A stretch of 35,922 nt of DNA from Parcubacteria group bacterium GW2011_GWC2_48_17 (GCA_001003605.1 LCPL01000008.1:1-35922), one strand, 5' to 3'; shown: positions 7,101 through 15,979, numbered from the stretch's first letter. Numbers and translations: made by a program. Notes: generated by a model not told the origin, from the sequence alone.

Positions 7101-9419
7101 ATGCGGCGCCTCAAAAAGTGGAAAATCCCGATATATGGCCTTTTTGCGCTGGCTTTTCTTGCTTTTGTCTTTGCGATTTCGCGCGACCCGCTTAACGCTG
7201 GAGGGACTAGGTTGCAGACGCTCCTCCTCCAAAACAAGCTCGTGCAGAATCTTATTCCCACCTACCATTCGCTCCGCAAACTACCCGATATCTTATTTTT
7301 TCCGTACGAGTTCAGGAAATCAAACCTGCCGACCTATCATATAATCGTGCAGCCAGTTGAGATGCTTACGCTAAGCCAAAACCTTCCGGATGACCACTTC
7401 GGAGGCCAACTCACCAACGACGAGAGAATCTATGTCAAAGCCCTGTTTCAATCGGGCGACTATTCCGGAGAAGTGAAATTACGATATCGCGGACTTAGCG
7501 CCCACCATTGGAACAGCTTTCAGCGTTCGTTCAAAGTAAAGTTTCCATCCGACCATGTTTTCGGAAACGGCGACGAACTCAATCTAGTCATTCCATATGA
7601 CCGAGGATATTTCGTGGAACCGCTCAATTTTTATCGCGCGAAGAAACTAGGCATCAGCGTGCTTCCAATGGAATTCGTGCGGGTCAATTGGAACGGAGAA
7701 GATATGGGCGTCTATCTCGCGTCACTCAACTGGAGCGATAAGATGCTTGATAGGGAGACGAGTCCTCTTATTGTTTACGGCGCGGATGACGCGCGCGGAG
7801 CCAAGAACGCCGGCAAAACCAATTCCACAAGGTCGTTTGCTCTGGAAACTCCCATTGGCCCTATCTATTTTTCCAACTACACCAGCAGAGAAGCTACCGG
7901 AAATCTCGAGGCTCTTATGACGCTTATCTATACGGCGGACGACGAGGCGTTCAAGAGAGTAATCGGCACGCTCGTTGACCTTCCAAAGTTTTACGCGTGG
8001 AGCGTCGTAACCATCCTCGCTGGAAGCGTACACTTTGACGACACGTTCGGGAATTTGTTCATCATATTCAATCCGACTACTGGGAAATTTGAATTTAGCA
8101 TTTGGGACCCCGGGCTCCGCGCGCTCAAAACCGCCGATGGGCAGTATGAGGACGACCGTATGCGCATCGCGCGCAGAATTTTCAATATCCCAGAGTTTAG
8201 AGCCGAGCGCGACCGCCTTTTGAAATCGTATATCGAAAATGAAGAAAATCTTAAAGACGACCTCGCGTTTTTTGATGGACTCTATGCGAACACAAAAAGC
8301 GACTTCTTTTCGGATAACGCCAAGCTGTATAACAACTTCCAGTTCTTGAGGCAGGTCCGAGCTTTTCGAAAGATTATCGTAAAGAACATGAGCGACGCGG
8401 CTTTGGTATTCTCCTACAGGAAGGAGTATTACGATAAAGCGGAAGACAAGGGAACGGTTAATCTCGAGAAACTCTCGTTTAAGGACTCATTCGCGAAGCT
8501 TGCCGAAGCGGGAAGAGAGATTGATGAATTCGTCGCGCTGCATCCTTCGTTTCAAAAGAGGGGTACCGATGAAATCGCGCTTTCAGCTGGAGCGCACAGT
8601 TTTTCGGAAGACGTCATTATTCCTCCAAACCTTCGGCTCACCATCGAACCGGGTGCGACGCTCTATCTTGACGCTGGTGTGTCGATTATTTCTTACAGCA
8701 AGGTGGTGGCGCGCGGCACCGCTCCAAACCCCATACGGATACAGAGAGCGAATCCGCAAAAACCATGGGGCATTTTCGGCGTGGTGAGCGCCCCCGGAGA
8801 AAGCGTTTGGGAGTATGTCGAGACCGCGGGAGGTTCTGGGAAGATACAAAATGGCATGACTTTTACCGGCATGGTATCTTTCTTCCACTCCAACGTTACA
8901 GTAGGGAACTCAAGTTTTATGGGGGCGGAAGATGATGATTCACTTAATGTTAAATACGGCAAAGCGGTTATCAGAAATTCATTATGGAAAGATAACGCGC
9001 ATGATGGAATCGACCTCGACTCACCGAAACCCGGCTCAGAGGTGGTAGGCAATCGCTTTTTGAACAACGGTATCGGCGGCGGAGAAGGAGGCGACTGCCT
9101 CGACCTTAGCCGGACCAACTCGCTTATCAAACAAAATACAATCGATGGATGCACTGACAAAGGGATAAGCGTTGGAGAACAATCGGCTCCAGTCATAATC
9201 AACAACACTATTGCCAATGTATCCATTGGCATCGCGGTAAAAGACCTTTCCGACGCGCTCATCGCGAACACGACCATCACCAATGCGGATGTTGGAATCT
9301 ACGTCTATCAGAAACATCCAATCTACGGGGGAGCCACCGCCCGCGTTTCAAATACCAGCATGAATGGCGTCAAAGAGGAATATCGCAAGGATTCTCTCTC
9401 AACTATCGAAATCAAATGA
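7101..9419 (+). CDS. CotH-like protein with C-terminal right-handed beta-helix
   Basis: The 772-residue protein has an N-terminal membrane anchor (IPIYGLFALAFLAFVFAI), then a CotH-kinase-like region from about residue 125 (KLRYRGLSAHHW, later EFVRVNWNGEDMGVYLA and IWDPGLRAL near residue 333). From about residue 495 a parallel beta-helix begins, with repeated turns such as NSSFMG, NSLWKDNAHDGIDLD, GNRFLNNGIGG, QNTIDGC and NNTIANVSIGIAV. CotH proteins are atypical secreted kinases or spore-coat factors; the helix part resembles pectate-lyase-like carbohydrate binders. It is followed after 27 bases by the VTC gene and then DUF4956, a recurring bacterial association. It probably acts outside the membrane; kinase activity is not demonstrable here. 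Confidence 0.75.
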   Translation: MRRLKKWKIPIYGLFALAFLAFVFAISRDPLNAGGTRLQTLLLQNKLVQNLIPTYHSLRKLPDILFFPYEFRKSNLPTYHIIVQPVEMLTLSQNLPDDHFGGQLTNDERIYVKALFQSGDYSGEVKLRYRGLSAHHWNSFQRSFKVKFPSDHVFGNGDELNLVIPYDRGYFVEPLNFYRAKKLGISVLPMEFVRVNWNGEDMGVYLASLNWSDKMLDRETSPLIVYGADDARGAKNAGKTNSTRSFALETPIGPIYFSNYTSREATGNLEALMTLIYTADDEAFKRVIGTLVDLPKFYAWSVVTILAGSVHFDDTFGNLFIIFNPTTGKFEFSIWDPGLRALKTADGQYEDDRMRIARRIFNIPEFRAERDRLLKSYIENEENLKDDLAFFDGLYANTKSDFFSDNAKLYNNFQFLRQVRAFRKIIVKNMSDAALVFSYRKEYYDKAEDKGTVNLEKLSFKDSFAKLAEAGREIDEFVALHPSFQKRGTDEIALSAGAHSFSEDVIIPPNLRLTIEPGATLYLDAGVSIISYSKVVARGTAPNPIRIQRANPQKPWGIFGVVSAPGESVWEYVETAGGSGKIQNGMTFTGMVSFFHSNVTVGNSSFMGAEDDDSLNVKYGKAVIRNSLWKDNAHDGIDLDSPKPGSEVVGNRFLNNGIGGGEGGDCLDLSRTNSLIKQNTIDGCTDKGISVGEQSAPVIINNTIANVSIGIAVKDLSDALIANTTITNADVGIYVYQKHPIYGGATARVSNTSMNGVKEEYRKDSLSTIEIK

Positions 9420-9446
9420 AGTAGTTAAGCCCACGGCGTGTATCGT

Positions 9447-10256
9447 ATGCCTATCCATCTCTTCAACACTGATTCAGCGCGTAAACTATTTGCTGGTGTT
9501 AGCCGTGAAAAGTTATTGCCGGGCAAGAAAGTCCGTCATGAATTCAAATATATTCTTACGCCGCATCAGGCAAGGCTCATCGAGGAGTACATTGACCGGC
9601 GGCACCTTTCCACAGATGAGTACGCAAAAGACGGGGAGTACGCCATCACCAGTCTGTATTTCGACACGCCGTGCCTGCGCGATTATTATGAAAAACTCGC
9701 TGGTCTCGAGCGTCGGCAAAAACTTCGCGCGCGCGTCTACGGCAGTGATTTTTTGGACCAAAATCAAAATCATGTGTGGCTCGAGCAAAAGTGCAAGAAG
9801 AATATGACCACATTCAAATATCGCACGCATATTTCTGCGGCGGACTGGAACGCCTTTTGCGGGCCAAACAAAGTCTCCTTTGATATATGCTCGATTTACG
9901 GCGCCCACAAAGACAAAGAGGGCTTTCGCCGGTTCGCTTTCCCGTTCGCGCGGGACTGTTACAAACCGCACGTCGTCGTGCGCTATAAGCGCCGCGCGTT
10001 CGAAGGGGAATTCTTCGCCAATTTTCGCCTTACGCTCGACAGCAAAATAGAAACGGGACGCTGGAATGACTTTGCGCGCGGCACGGAGCTTTTGCCGGTT
10101 GCTCGCGGAAAGGTGGTTATGGAAGTCAAATTCACCGAAGCGATGCCGTGGTGGTTCAGACATTTGCTTGAAAAGTTCAATTTGTCGCGGAAGGTGTTTT
10201 CAAAGTACGTGAACGCGGTTGATACTATTCATCGTGCCAAACCTCTTCCACGATAA
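9447..10256 (+). CDS. VTC-domain polyphosphate polymerase-like protein
   Basis: This 269-residue protein matches the VTC domain known from yeast polyphosphate polymerase Vtc4, a tunnel fold of the triphosphate tunnel type. Visible landmarks are RHEFKYILT, AITSLYFDT, KLRARVYG, VWLEQKCKK, VVVRYKRRAF, FRLTLDSKI and VMEVKFTEAMP; the alternating basic and acidic pairs are those that line the tunnel. There is no membrane segment. The GTG at 9438 is possible, but the ATG at 9447 is preferred. It is co-directional with the CotH-like gene and DUF4956. Whether it makes polyphosphate or another phosphate polymer is unknown. Confidence 0.85.
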   Translation: MPIHLFNTDSARKLFAGVSREKLLPGKKVRHEFKYILTPHQARLIEEYIDRRHLSTDEYAKDGEYAITSLYFDTPCLRDYYEKLAGLERRQKLRARVYGSDFLDQNQNHVWLEQKCKKNMTTFKYRTHISAADWNAFCGPNKVSFDICSIYGAHKDKEGFRRFAFPFARDCYKPHVVVRYKRRAFEGEFFANFRLTLDSKIETGRWNDFARGTELLPVARGKVVMEVKFTEAMPWWFRHLLEKFNLSRKVFSKYVNAVDTIHRAKPLPR

Positions 10257-10268
10257 AACATTATCAGG

Positions 10269-10274
10269 TATACT
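10269..10274 (+). promoter_or_regulatory. -10 box of the DUF4956 gene
   Basis: TATACT ends 12 bases before the ATG at 10287, giving a leader of about 5 bases or less. No Shine-Dalgarno is present. Confidence 0.5.
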
Positions 10275-10286
10275 ATTTCGACGCTT

Positions 10287-10958
10287 ATGGATAACTTTTA
10301 TAATCTCGCTCCAACGGAGTTCAGCGCGGCCGTTATAGCCCAGAATCTAATTTTGGTCTTCTTTCTCGAGCTTGTGATTGTTTATGTTTACAAGAAAACG
10401 CATCAAGGACTCTCATATTCGTCGTCATTCGTTTTCACGTTCGTGCTTGTCGGTGTCGTCGGAGCAGTCGTGATGATGGTTGTTCAGCATAATCTCGCCC
10501 GCGCTTTCGGGCTCCTCGGAGCGTTTTCGCTCATACGTTTTCGGACCATTCTCAAGGAAACGCGCGACATCGCCTTTCTCTTTTTCGCGCTTGCAATAGG
10601 CATCGCGGTCGGCACGAACAACTATGCCATCGCGCTCATTTCAACCGCGCTCATCACGCCGGCCATCTGGCTCTTTTATCATTACGATATCGGACAAATA
10701 CGAAACCGCCTTGGCCACATCCTTACATTCAGCGTGACTGGCACATATAATATAGACGAGGTACGCGCACTACTTAAAGAGCATACGGAGAGCATGGAAC
10801 TTCTGCAGGCGAGGGCGCATGGCGAGCATACGCGGTATGTGTTCGCGATACAACCGAAAGAAACGGCTGAACCGGCAGATATTATCCGAATGCTTCAGGG
10901 GAACAAACATCTCACCGACCTTGAGCTATTAAGCGAAGAGGGTGGAGTTGAATATTAA
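10287..10958 (+). CDS. DUF4956 membrane protein
   Basis: The 223-residue protein has about four hydrophobic segments in its first 140 residues and a soluble C-terminal domain. The conserved DUF4956 core ARAFGLLGAFSLIRFRTILKETRDIAFLFFALAIG is recognisable. The family is repeatedly found next to VTC-domain and CotH genes, as here. By association it may be the membrane partner that handles or exports the product of the VTC protein; this is inference. It has its own promoter 13 bases downstream of the VTC stop. Confidence 0.85.
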   Translation: MDNFYNLAPTEFSAAVIAQNLILVFFLELVIVYVYKKTHQGLSYSSSFVFTFVLVGVVGAVVMMVVQHNLARAFGLLGAFSLIRFRTILKETRDIAFLFFALAIGIAVGTNNYAIALISTALITPAIWLFYHYDIGQIRNRLGHILTFSVTGTYNIDEVRALLKEHTESMELLQARAHGEHTRYVFAIQPKETAEPADIIRMLQGNKHLTDLELLSEEGGVEY

Positions 10959-10965
10959 GAAAAAT

Positions 10966-11139
10966 CACAAAGCACAGTACACAAAAATCCAAACAATGAA
11001 GACAAACTACCCAAAACACAGTTCACAAAAACCCAAAAAGGAAGTCGATAGGGTCAATGTCGACACCTGTGGACGGGATGAGTTTGTGTTTTGTATAGTT
11101 TGTGCTTTGTTTGGATTTTTGTGCAGTTTGTGCTTTGTG
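10966..11139. repeat. Word-like inverted repeat (CACAAAGCACA family)
   Basis: The left arm (10966-10994) begins CACAAAGCACAGTACACAAA; the right arm (11109-11139) is its near-perfect inverse and ends CAGTTTGTGCTTTGTG. The interior repeats related words (CCCAAAACACAGTTCACAAA). The left arm closely resembles the left arm of the repeat at 23146, so these are copies of one family 12 kb apart. Confidence 0.85.
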
Positions 11140-11209
11140 AAGTCTGAGCTTAGGCGGTAGTTTGTATTCTGGGTTTTGTAGTCTGTCTGTTGTGTTCAAA
11201 GTAGCGTGT

Positions 11210-11215
11210 GATACT
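11210..11215 (+). promoter_or_regulatory. -10 box of the O-antigen ligase-like gene
   Basis: GATACT ends 9 bases before the ATG at 11225 and directly abuts the ATG at 11216; the spacing favours 11225 as the start. No Shine-Dalgarno is present. Confidence 0.45.
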
Positions 11216-11224
11216 ATGTCGTCT

Positions 11225-13417
11225 ATGCAAACCATCGATAAAATATTCCTCGGAGTAACGCGCGTTGGTGTTTTTCTCGTGCCGTTCGTGCCTCTTATTG
11301 TTGCATCGCCGCTGTTCTTTCCTTTTATTACTGGAAAGAATTTCGCGTTCCGCATTATCGTTGAGGTGATTTTCGCGTGCTGGCTCATGCTTGCTCTCCG
11401 GGAGCCGTCGTTTCGGCCGAAGCGCTCGCTCTTTCTTTGGAGCGTCGGGGCGTTTCTAGCAGTCGTGTTTCTTGCCGATATCTTTGGGGAGGGTCCATTC
11501 AAGGCATTTTGGAGCAATTTCGAACGCATGGAAGGATTCATCACCCTTCTCCATCTTGGCGCCTACTTTTTGGTCACTGCTTCGGTGCTAAACACAGAGA
11601 AATTGTGGCACCGTTTTTTCGCGACTTCAGTCGGCGTTTCAGCGTTTTTAGGCATTTACGGTATTTTGCAACTCGCTGGGAAAATCGTCATCAATCAGGG
11701 CGGCGCGCGCCTCGACGGCACATTCGGTAACGCGGCATACTTCGCCGGGTACATGTTGTTCCATATCTTTATCACGGTATTCCTTATTTTTCGCCACCGC
11801 ATTTCTCCACCGTTCAAATGGCTTTATGGAGGCGCCATTCTTTTGCAAGTAACCACGCTCTACTATACCGCGACTCGCGGAGCAGGCCTCGGACTCGTCG
11901 GCGGACTTCTACTGGCTCTTTTTCTTGTCGCGATTTTTGAAAAGCAAAATCGGAGGCTCCGCATTTATGTTGGCACGTCGCTCATTGTCCTATTTCTTTT
12001 GGTAGGAGGTCTCTACGCGGCGCGAGAAAGTGCTTTCGTAAAGGGTAATTCAACACTCAATCGTTTCGCTTCTATCTCTTTGGAAAAGGCGGGTCCGCGC
12101 TTCATGGTGTGGGGAATGGCATGGGAGGGTTTCAAAGATAGACCTATTTTAGGCTGGGGGCAAGAAGGATTTAATTACGTATTCAACAAATACTACAACC
12201 CGAATATGTGGAGTCAAGAACAGTGGTTTGATAGGACGCACAACATCTTCTTCGATTGGCTGATTGCGGCGGGATTCTTGGGACTTATCTCGTATCTAGC
12301 TCTCTTTTTCTTTCTGCTCTGGTATTTGTGGAAGGGTAAGATAGACGACGGGACGGCGCCGTTCTCGCTCATGGAAAAGAGCGTGCTCACCGGCCTTTTG
12401 TTCGCCTATTTCATACACAACTTCTTCGTATTCGATAACCTCATAAGTTACATTCTGTTCTTCTCGCTTATCGCGTACATCCACGCGCGATTCGGAAAAG
12501 CAATCCCAGCGCTTCAAGAGTTCAAAGAGCTAAAAAGCGAACAGGTCCAGTATATTTCCGCGTCAATTCTTATCCTGGCGCTTTTGGGAGGCGTGTATTT
12601 TTTGAACATACGCCCGATAGGAGTGGCGCAGGCTCTTATCAAAGGGCTTAAACCTCCGCAAAAGGACATCCACGAAAATCTCGAATTCTATAAACAAGCG
12701 TTCGCGCAGGAAACCATCGGCACTCAAGAGGTGGCCGAACAGGCGATGCAGACCGCCATAACAATAGCTGGCGCCCCACAGATTCCGATGGAAGTGAAAA
12801 CAGAATTTATTGCGTTCGCGACCTCGGCTATGAATCGGGAAATTGAGCGCGCGCCCGAAGACGCGCGACTTAGAATGTTCATGGGAGGATTTTTCAACCG
12901 CTTGGGGAGATTCGATGAAGCACTACCTCATCTTCTAAAAGCTCATGAGCTTTCACCAAATAAACAGACTATCGCGTTCGAACTCGGCAATACTTATCTA
13001 AGTACCGGAAAGATTTCCGAAGCGAAAACGATTCTGAAGGAATCCTTTGAAAAGGCTCCGGAATATGGGGGAGCGCGCCTCGCTTACGCTGTTTCCGCAA
13101 TCTATTCCGGAGAGTTTGACGTTCCCGAAAAGCTCTTTGCTCCGACAACAACAGTAAATATACTCACCGACGAAAGGCTGATAAAGGCGTATTACGATAC
13201 AAAACAATACAAAGTAGTAATCGCGCTCCTCAAGCTTCGCAGTGAAGCCGACCCGAATAACGCCCAAACTCATGTTTCTCTTGCCGCGGCATATCTCGCG
13301 AACAGCAATAGAAATGACGCTATCAGCTCGCTCAAAAAGGCGATTGAACTCAACCCGGAATTCAAAGCGCAGGGCGAATTTTATATCAGCGAGATACGGG
13401 CGGGGAGGAACCCGTAG
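11225..13417 (+). CDS. O-antigen ligase/polymerase-like protein with C-terminal TPRs
   Basis: The 730-residue protein has about twelve hydrophobic segments in residues 1-480 and the Wzy_C/O-antigen ligase signature region (GWGQEGFNYVFNKYY, then RTHNIFFDWLIAAGFLG). The C-terminal roughly 200 residues form tetratricopeptide-like repeats (RLGRFDEALPHLLKAHELSP, YLSTGKISEAKTIL, SNRNDAISSLKKAIELNP). Such proteins join or polymerise lipid-linked glycans at the outer face of the membrane, or act as protein O-oligosaccharyltransferases. It fits with the glycan genes at 1-7 kb, though it is a separate unit with its own promoter. The substrate is unknown. Confidence 0.8.
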   Translation: MQTIDKIFLGVTRVGVFLVPFVPLIVASPLFFPFITGKNFAFRIIVEVIFACWLMLALREPSFRPKRSLFLWSVGAFLAVVFLADIFGEGPFKAFWSNFERMEGFITLLHLGAYFLVTASVLNTEKLWHRFFATSVGVSAFLGIYGILQLAGKIVINQGGARLDGTFGNAAYFAGYMLFHIFITVFLIFRHRISPPFKWLYGGAILLQVTTLYYTATRGAGLGLVGGLLLALFLVAIFEKQNRRLRIYVGTSLIVLFLLVGGLYAARESAFVKGNSTLNRFASISLEKAGPRFMVWGMAWEGFKDRPILGWGQEGFNYVFNKYYNPNMWSQEQWFDRTHNIFFDWLIAAGFLGLISYLALFFFLLWYLWKGKIDDGTAPFSLMEKSVLTGLLFAYFIHNFFVFDNLISYILFFSLIAYIHARFGKAIPALQEFKELKSEQVQYISASILILALLGGVYFLNIRPIGVAQALIKGLKPPQKDIHENLEFYKQAFAQETIGTQEVAEQAMQTAITIAGAPQIPMEVKTEFIAFATSAMNREIERAPEDARLRMFMGGFFNRLGRFDEALPHLLKAHELSPNKQTIAFELGNTYLSTGKISEAKTILKESFEKAPEYGGARLAYAVSAIYSGEFDVPEKLFAPTTTVNILTDERLIKAYYDTKQYKVVIALLKLRSEADPNNAQTHVSLAAAYLANSNRNDAISSLKKAIELNPEFKAQGEFYISEIRAGRNP

Positions 13418-13423
13418 GGGAGA

Positions 13424-13513
13424 GAAGGTAGCTAGTAGCAAGTAGATAGTAGAAAGAATCAAAACCACCATCTTCTACCTTCTACCTTCTACCTTCTACC
13501 TTCTACCTGCTAA
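13424..13513. repeat. Word-like inverted repeat (AGGTAGA family)
   Basis: The left arm reads AGAAGGTAGCTAGTAGCAAG and onward; the right arm has five tandem copies of CTTCTAC followed by CTGCTA. The two sides are inverted relative to each other and share the 7-base word. The right end abuts the EamA-like promoter. Confidence 0.8.
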
Positions 13514-13519
13514 TTCCTG

Positions 13520-13525
13520 TATACT
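13520..13525 (+). promoter_or_regulatory. -10 box of the EamA-like gene (leaderless)
   Basis: TATACT ends exactly 6 bases before the ATG at 13532, with no Shine-Dalgarno. The upstream -35 region is occupied by the CTTCTAC repeats. Confidence 0.6.
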
Positions 13526-13531
13526 TTCTTC

Positions 13532-14383
13532 ATGTTCGGCATTTTTCTGCTCGCCTCCAGTTCGTTTTTTAGCGAAATCGGGGTCTCACTCGGAAAAGAA
13601 GAGGTCGCGCGCAGGAAAGAAAATATCTACACCTACGGATTTTTAAGCCTCTGTTTGAGTACCATTGTCTTTTTTCTTATCGCGCTTCTGCGCGGTCAGT
13701 TTCTTTTTTCGTTGGATTCGCTTCCAACACTTGTTCCACGAATTATTTTGGAGATTCTCCAGGCGTATGTCATTGTAAAAGCGGTTACGACAGCCGACCG
13801 GAGCACTTTTGGATTTCTTCGGGTACTCACCATTCCTCTCCTTCTTCTAGTTGACCTCACTCTCGGGTATTCGCTTTCAATCAATCAAATCATTGGTTCC
13901 GGCATTTTAACGCTAAGTATTTTATTTCTCTTCCTCAATCATGGTCTGCGTTCCAATGGAATCGGACTCGTGCTATTTTCCGCGCTGAATGCCGTTATCA
14001 CCATCTCGCTCTTTAAATACGACATTACCCACTTCAACTCTGTGGAGGTTGAGCAGGGAATCATTCAAATAATCCTCCTTATCTTTTTTGCTCTTATGGC
14101 ATGGAGAGTGAATCGGCAAAATCCGCTTCGCCTACTCGGGAAACCTCTCTTTTTCTTTCAGTCATTATCTCAAGCCATTGCCGGAGTTTTGGTAAGTTTC
14201 GGATATTCTTTCATTCCCGCATCCGTCGCGGCCAGCGTCGAGCGTTCCACAGCCGTTTTCTTTTCGCTCCTTTCGGGTAACCGCTATTTTCACGAAAAGA
14301 AATTCGCCCAAAAACTCTTGGCGTTTCTTCTCTTGGCCATCGGTTTCATGTTCCTCTCTGGATTTCCCTTTCTTCCTAGTTAG
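13532..14383 (+). CDS. EamA/DMT-superfamily permease-like protein
   Basis: The 283-residue protein consists almost entirely of about ten hydrophobic segments arranged as two halves, as in the drug/metabolite transporter superfamily. The second half ends SFGYSFIPASVAASVERSTAVFFSLLSGNRYFHEK, which matches the conserved EamA end (a membrane helix with small residues, then a turn and a last helix). It would export or import a small metabolite; the substrate is not predictable. It stands alone between a repeat and the toxin-antitoxin pair and has a leaderless-type promoter. Confidence 0.65.
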   Translation: MFGIFLLASSSFFSEIGVSLGKEEVARRKENIYTYGFLSLCLSTIVFFLIALLRGQFLFSLDSLPTLVPRIILEILQAYVIVKAVTTADRSTFGFLRVLTIPLLLLVDLTLGYSLSINQIIGSGILTLSILFLFLNHGLRSNGIGLVLFSALNAVITISLFKYDITHFNSVEVEQGIIQIILLIFFALMAWRVNRQNPLRLLGKPLFFFQSLSQAIAGVLVSFGYSFIPASVAASVERSTAVFFSLLSGNRYFHEKKFAQKLLAFLLLAIGFMFLSGFPFLPS

Positions 14384-14422
14384 GGCTGTATACATAAACT
14401 TGAATATTTTATTTCTTGCTGA

Positions 14423-14428
14423 TACACT
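14423..14428 (+). promoter_or_regulatory. -10 box of the toxin-antitoxin operon (leaderless)
   Basis: TACACT ends 6 bases before the antitoxin ATG at 14435, with no Shine-Dalgarno. Confidence 0.5.
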
Positions 14429-14434
14429 GAACAT

Positions 14435-14641
14435 ATGAACAGTCTTACATTCACACTAAAACCCAAACGAAATACCGCGAAGAAAATCGTTGTTGAAATG
14501 GATGCGGATAGATTAGAGCGGCTTGCCGCCAATTTGGGCATGTTTAACCCTGATTTTCTTGCAAGCGTGAAGCGTGCTGAACGCGATTATGAGGTCGGGA
14601 GAGTCCGGAAAATTCACTCCCTGCGTGAACTCATTCGATAG
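14435..14641 (+). CDS. Probable antitoxin of a RelBE/ParDE-like pair
   Basis: The 68-residue protein begins with a short beta-like stretch (SLTFTLKPKRNTAKKIVVEMDADRLERLAANLG), then a helical, charged C-terminal half (ERDYEVGRVRKIHSLRELI). Small size, charged tail and position directly before a RelE-like gene (6-12 bases) fit a type II antitoxin that would bind and neutralise the toxin and repress the operon. No antitoxin superfamily is recognised with certainty. Confidence 0.65.
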   Translation: MNSLTFTLKPKRNTAKKIVVEMDADRLERLAANLGMFNPDFLASVKRAERDYEVGRVRKIHSLRELIR

Positions 14642-14653
14642 CCGCATTTGTCT

Positions 14654-14926
14654 GTGCGCACTCTTCTCGTTTCGGAGGAATTTGAACTTCGGTTCGCAAA
14701 ATTATCGATGTTGATACAGAAGAAGGCGGCAAAACAGCAAACAATCTTTTCTCATAATCCGTTTCATCCATCTCTCAATTCAGAAAAAATCGCACCGAAA
14801 GAAAGGGCGATTTGGACGTTTCGCATTGACCGGAAATATCGTGTGGCGTTCCGCTTCATTGACGGCACGACGGTACTCCTTCTCACCGTCGGCCCGCATG
14901 ATTGGATTTACAAACTCTTTCGGTAA
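14654..14926 (+). CDS. RelE/ParE-superfamily toxin
   Basis: The 90-residue protein has the compact RelE-like layout: an N-terminal helix pair (EEFELRFAKLSMLIQKKAAK), then NPFHPSLNSEKIAPKERAIWTFRIDRKYRVAFRFIDGTTVLLLTVGPHDWIYKLF, in which FRIDRKYRVAFRF and the VGPHDWIY ending are typical of ribosome-dependent or gyrase-directed toxins of this fold. The start is GTG at 14654; the track's TTG at 14648 is an alternative. It follows the antitoxin in the same operon. Whether it is an mRNase or a gyrase inhibitor cannot be told. Confidence 0.75.
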   Translation: MRTLLVSEEFELRFAKLSMLIQKKAAKQQTIFSHNPFHPSLNSEKIAPKERAIWTFRIDRKYRVAFRFIDGTTVLLLTVGPHDWIYKLFR

Positions 14927-14969
14927 AGGTTGAAAACCATGCGATTGCGCGTCGCTACTTTAGCCGGTA

Positions 14970-14998
14970 TTGACATATCTCTATAAATGCGGTAACCT
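14970..14998 (+). promoter_or_regulatory. Sigma70-like promoter of the 15081 gene
   Basis: A perfect -35 TTGACA (14970-14975) is followed after 17 bases by TAACCT (14993-14998). A short inverted repeat, AACCTA-CCGA-TAGGTT, overlaps the -10 and the expected start and could be an operator. Unlike most genes here, this promoter is followed by a leader of about 75 bases. Confidence 0.5.
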
Positions 14999-15070
14999 AC
15001 CGATAGGTTCTTTGACGGTGCGTTTTGGCCGCAGAGAAGTAAACAACTTCCAGAACATCAGATACACGGA

Positions 15071-15074
15071 GAAA
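15071..15074 (+). promoter_or_regulatory. Shine-Dalgarno that fixes the 15081 start
   Basis: GGAG lies a few bases before the ATG at 15081, within ACGGAGAAAGACAATATG. It supports 15081 over the track start at 14970, which sits inside the promoter. Confidence 0.6.
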
Positions 15075-15080
15075 GACAAT

Positions 15081-15965
15081 ATGAACAGCAAAGCAGAGCA
15101 AGATTACTGGACCGCATCGGCCCAGAGCTTCAAGTGGCAGGTCAAAAGCCGGACGGTACAGGTGAGCGACCAAGATATTACAGAGATACCGCTGGGCTTC
15201 CAGCCATTTGGTATTTCGTCACTTGGCGACAGGGTCCTTATCACCGACTACTTCGCGCCGGCGGTGTGCATGAACCGCGTAACAGTAGACGGCAACACGC
15301 TCCGGTTTGAGGTCGCATGGATCCACGGCGCGCAAAACGGTATCACACGATGCCGCGGAGGGTTTCCTGACATGGCCTATCCATCGGGGGCAAACCGCTG
15401 TTGCACTGCGTTTTTCGGGCCCGACTGCAAATCCGTTTGCATCGGACGCTTGGACCGCGAGTTCTTTTTGCTCGTCCCGGAGGACAGCGCGCAGTGGCAC
15501 CTTGCGGCGCGAATTTCCTTGCCGGAGTGCCGCGACTTTCCGTTCATTCACTCCGCCGCTCTTAATCAGCGCCTCAACCTGCTCCTCACGGTAGAATCAG
15601 ACGCCGCAATGAACAAATGGCGCCTTGCACCGTATATGTGGCACGAGGGGTGGGTGACTCATTCGCCCAAGTTTGAGCTTTTGGAACAACATGGTATCCC
15701 GCGATTTCACTACGGCATTGCCTACCTGCGTGGTGAGCCAGTGACGGTCGCGAGCTCTCACTCGGTCCGCGGCCCAAACCGGACGGACCCCGGGATTTAT
15801 ATTGACTGCAAGCTCGTGGTCCCTGGGATCGTCGGTAGCGGCATTTGCATCCTCCCCAACGGCGGTGCGCTCGTCGCGGCCTATGGACAGGAAGAAGAGG
15901 GGGCTCACAAGGGGAACCCGGGCAAACTCATCTACGTCCCTCCTGCACTCCTGCAGTACGAGTGA
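15081..15965 (+). CDS. Orphan protein, possibly beta-propeller-like
   Basis: I do not recognise this 294-residue protein. It has no signal peptide or membrane segment, many aromatic and cysteine residues, and recurring strand-turn segments (GFQPFGISSLGDRVLITDYF, GFPDMAYPSGANRCC, SGICILPNGGALVAAYG) that could form a propeller or beta-sandwich. The start is the ATG at 15081 with a good Shine-Dalgarno (GGAG 8 bases upstream), which is unusual in this window; the track starts earlier. It has a TTGACA promoter and a strong terminator, so it is a self-contained unit. Its coding sequence looks more GC-rich than the neighbours, which may indicate transfer. No function is assigned. Confidence 0.7.
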   Translation: MNSKAEQDYWTASAQSFKWQVKSRTVQVSDQDITEIPLGFQPFGISSLGDRVLITDYFAPAVCMNRVTVDGNTLRFEVAWIHGAQNGITRCRGGFPDMAYPSGANRCCTAFFGPDCKSVCIGRLDREFFLLVPEDSAQWHLAARISLPECRDFPFIHSAALNQRLNLLLTVESDAAMNKWRLAPYMWHEGWVTHSPKFELLEQHGIPRFHYGIAYLRGEPVTVASSHSVRGPNRTDPGIYIDCKLVVPGIVGSGICILPNGGALVAAYGQEEEGAHKGNPGKLIYVPPALLQYE

Positions 15966-15979
15966 CGGTGTAGTTTAGG

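Noticed and set aside
8693-9283. Minus-strand ORF of 196 residues
   Set aside because: It is a shadow of the CotH/beta-helix gene; the plus frame has clear motifs and repeats.
9513-10163. Minus-strand ORF of 216 residues
   Set aside because: It lies opposite the VTC gene, whose plus-strand motifs are unmistakable.
13470-13512. Tandem CTTCTAC units as a possible CRISPR array
   Set aside because: Units are 7 bases with no spacers, and the inverse words lie on the left side; it fits the word-repeat class.
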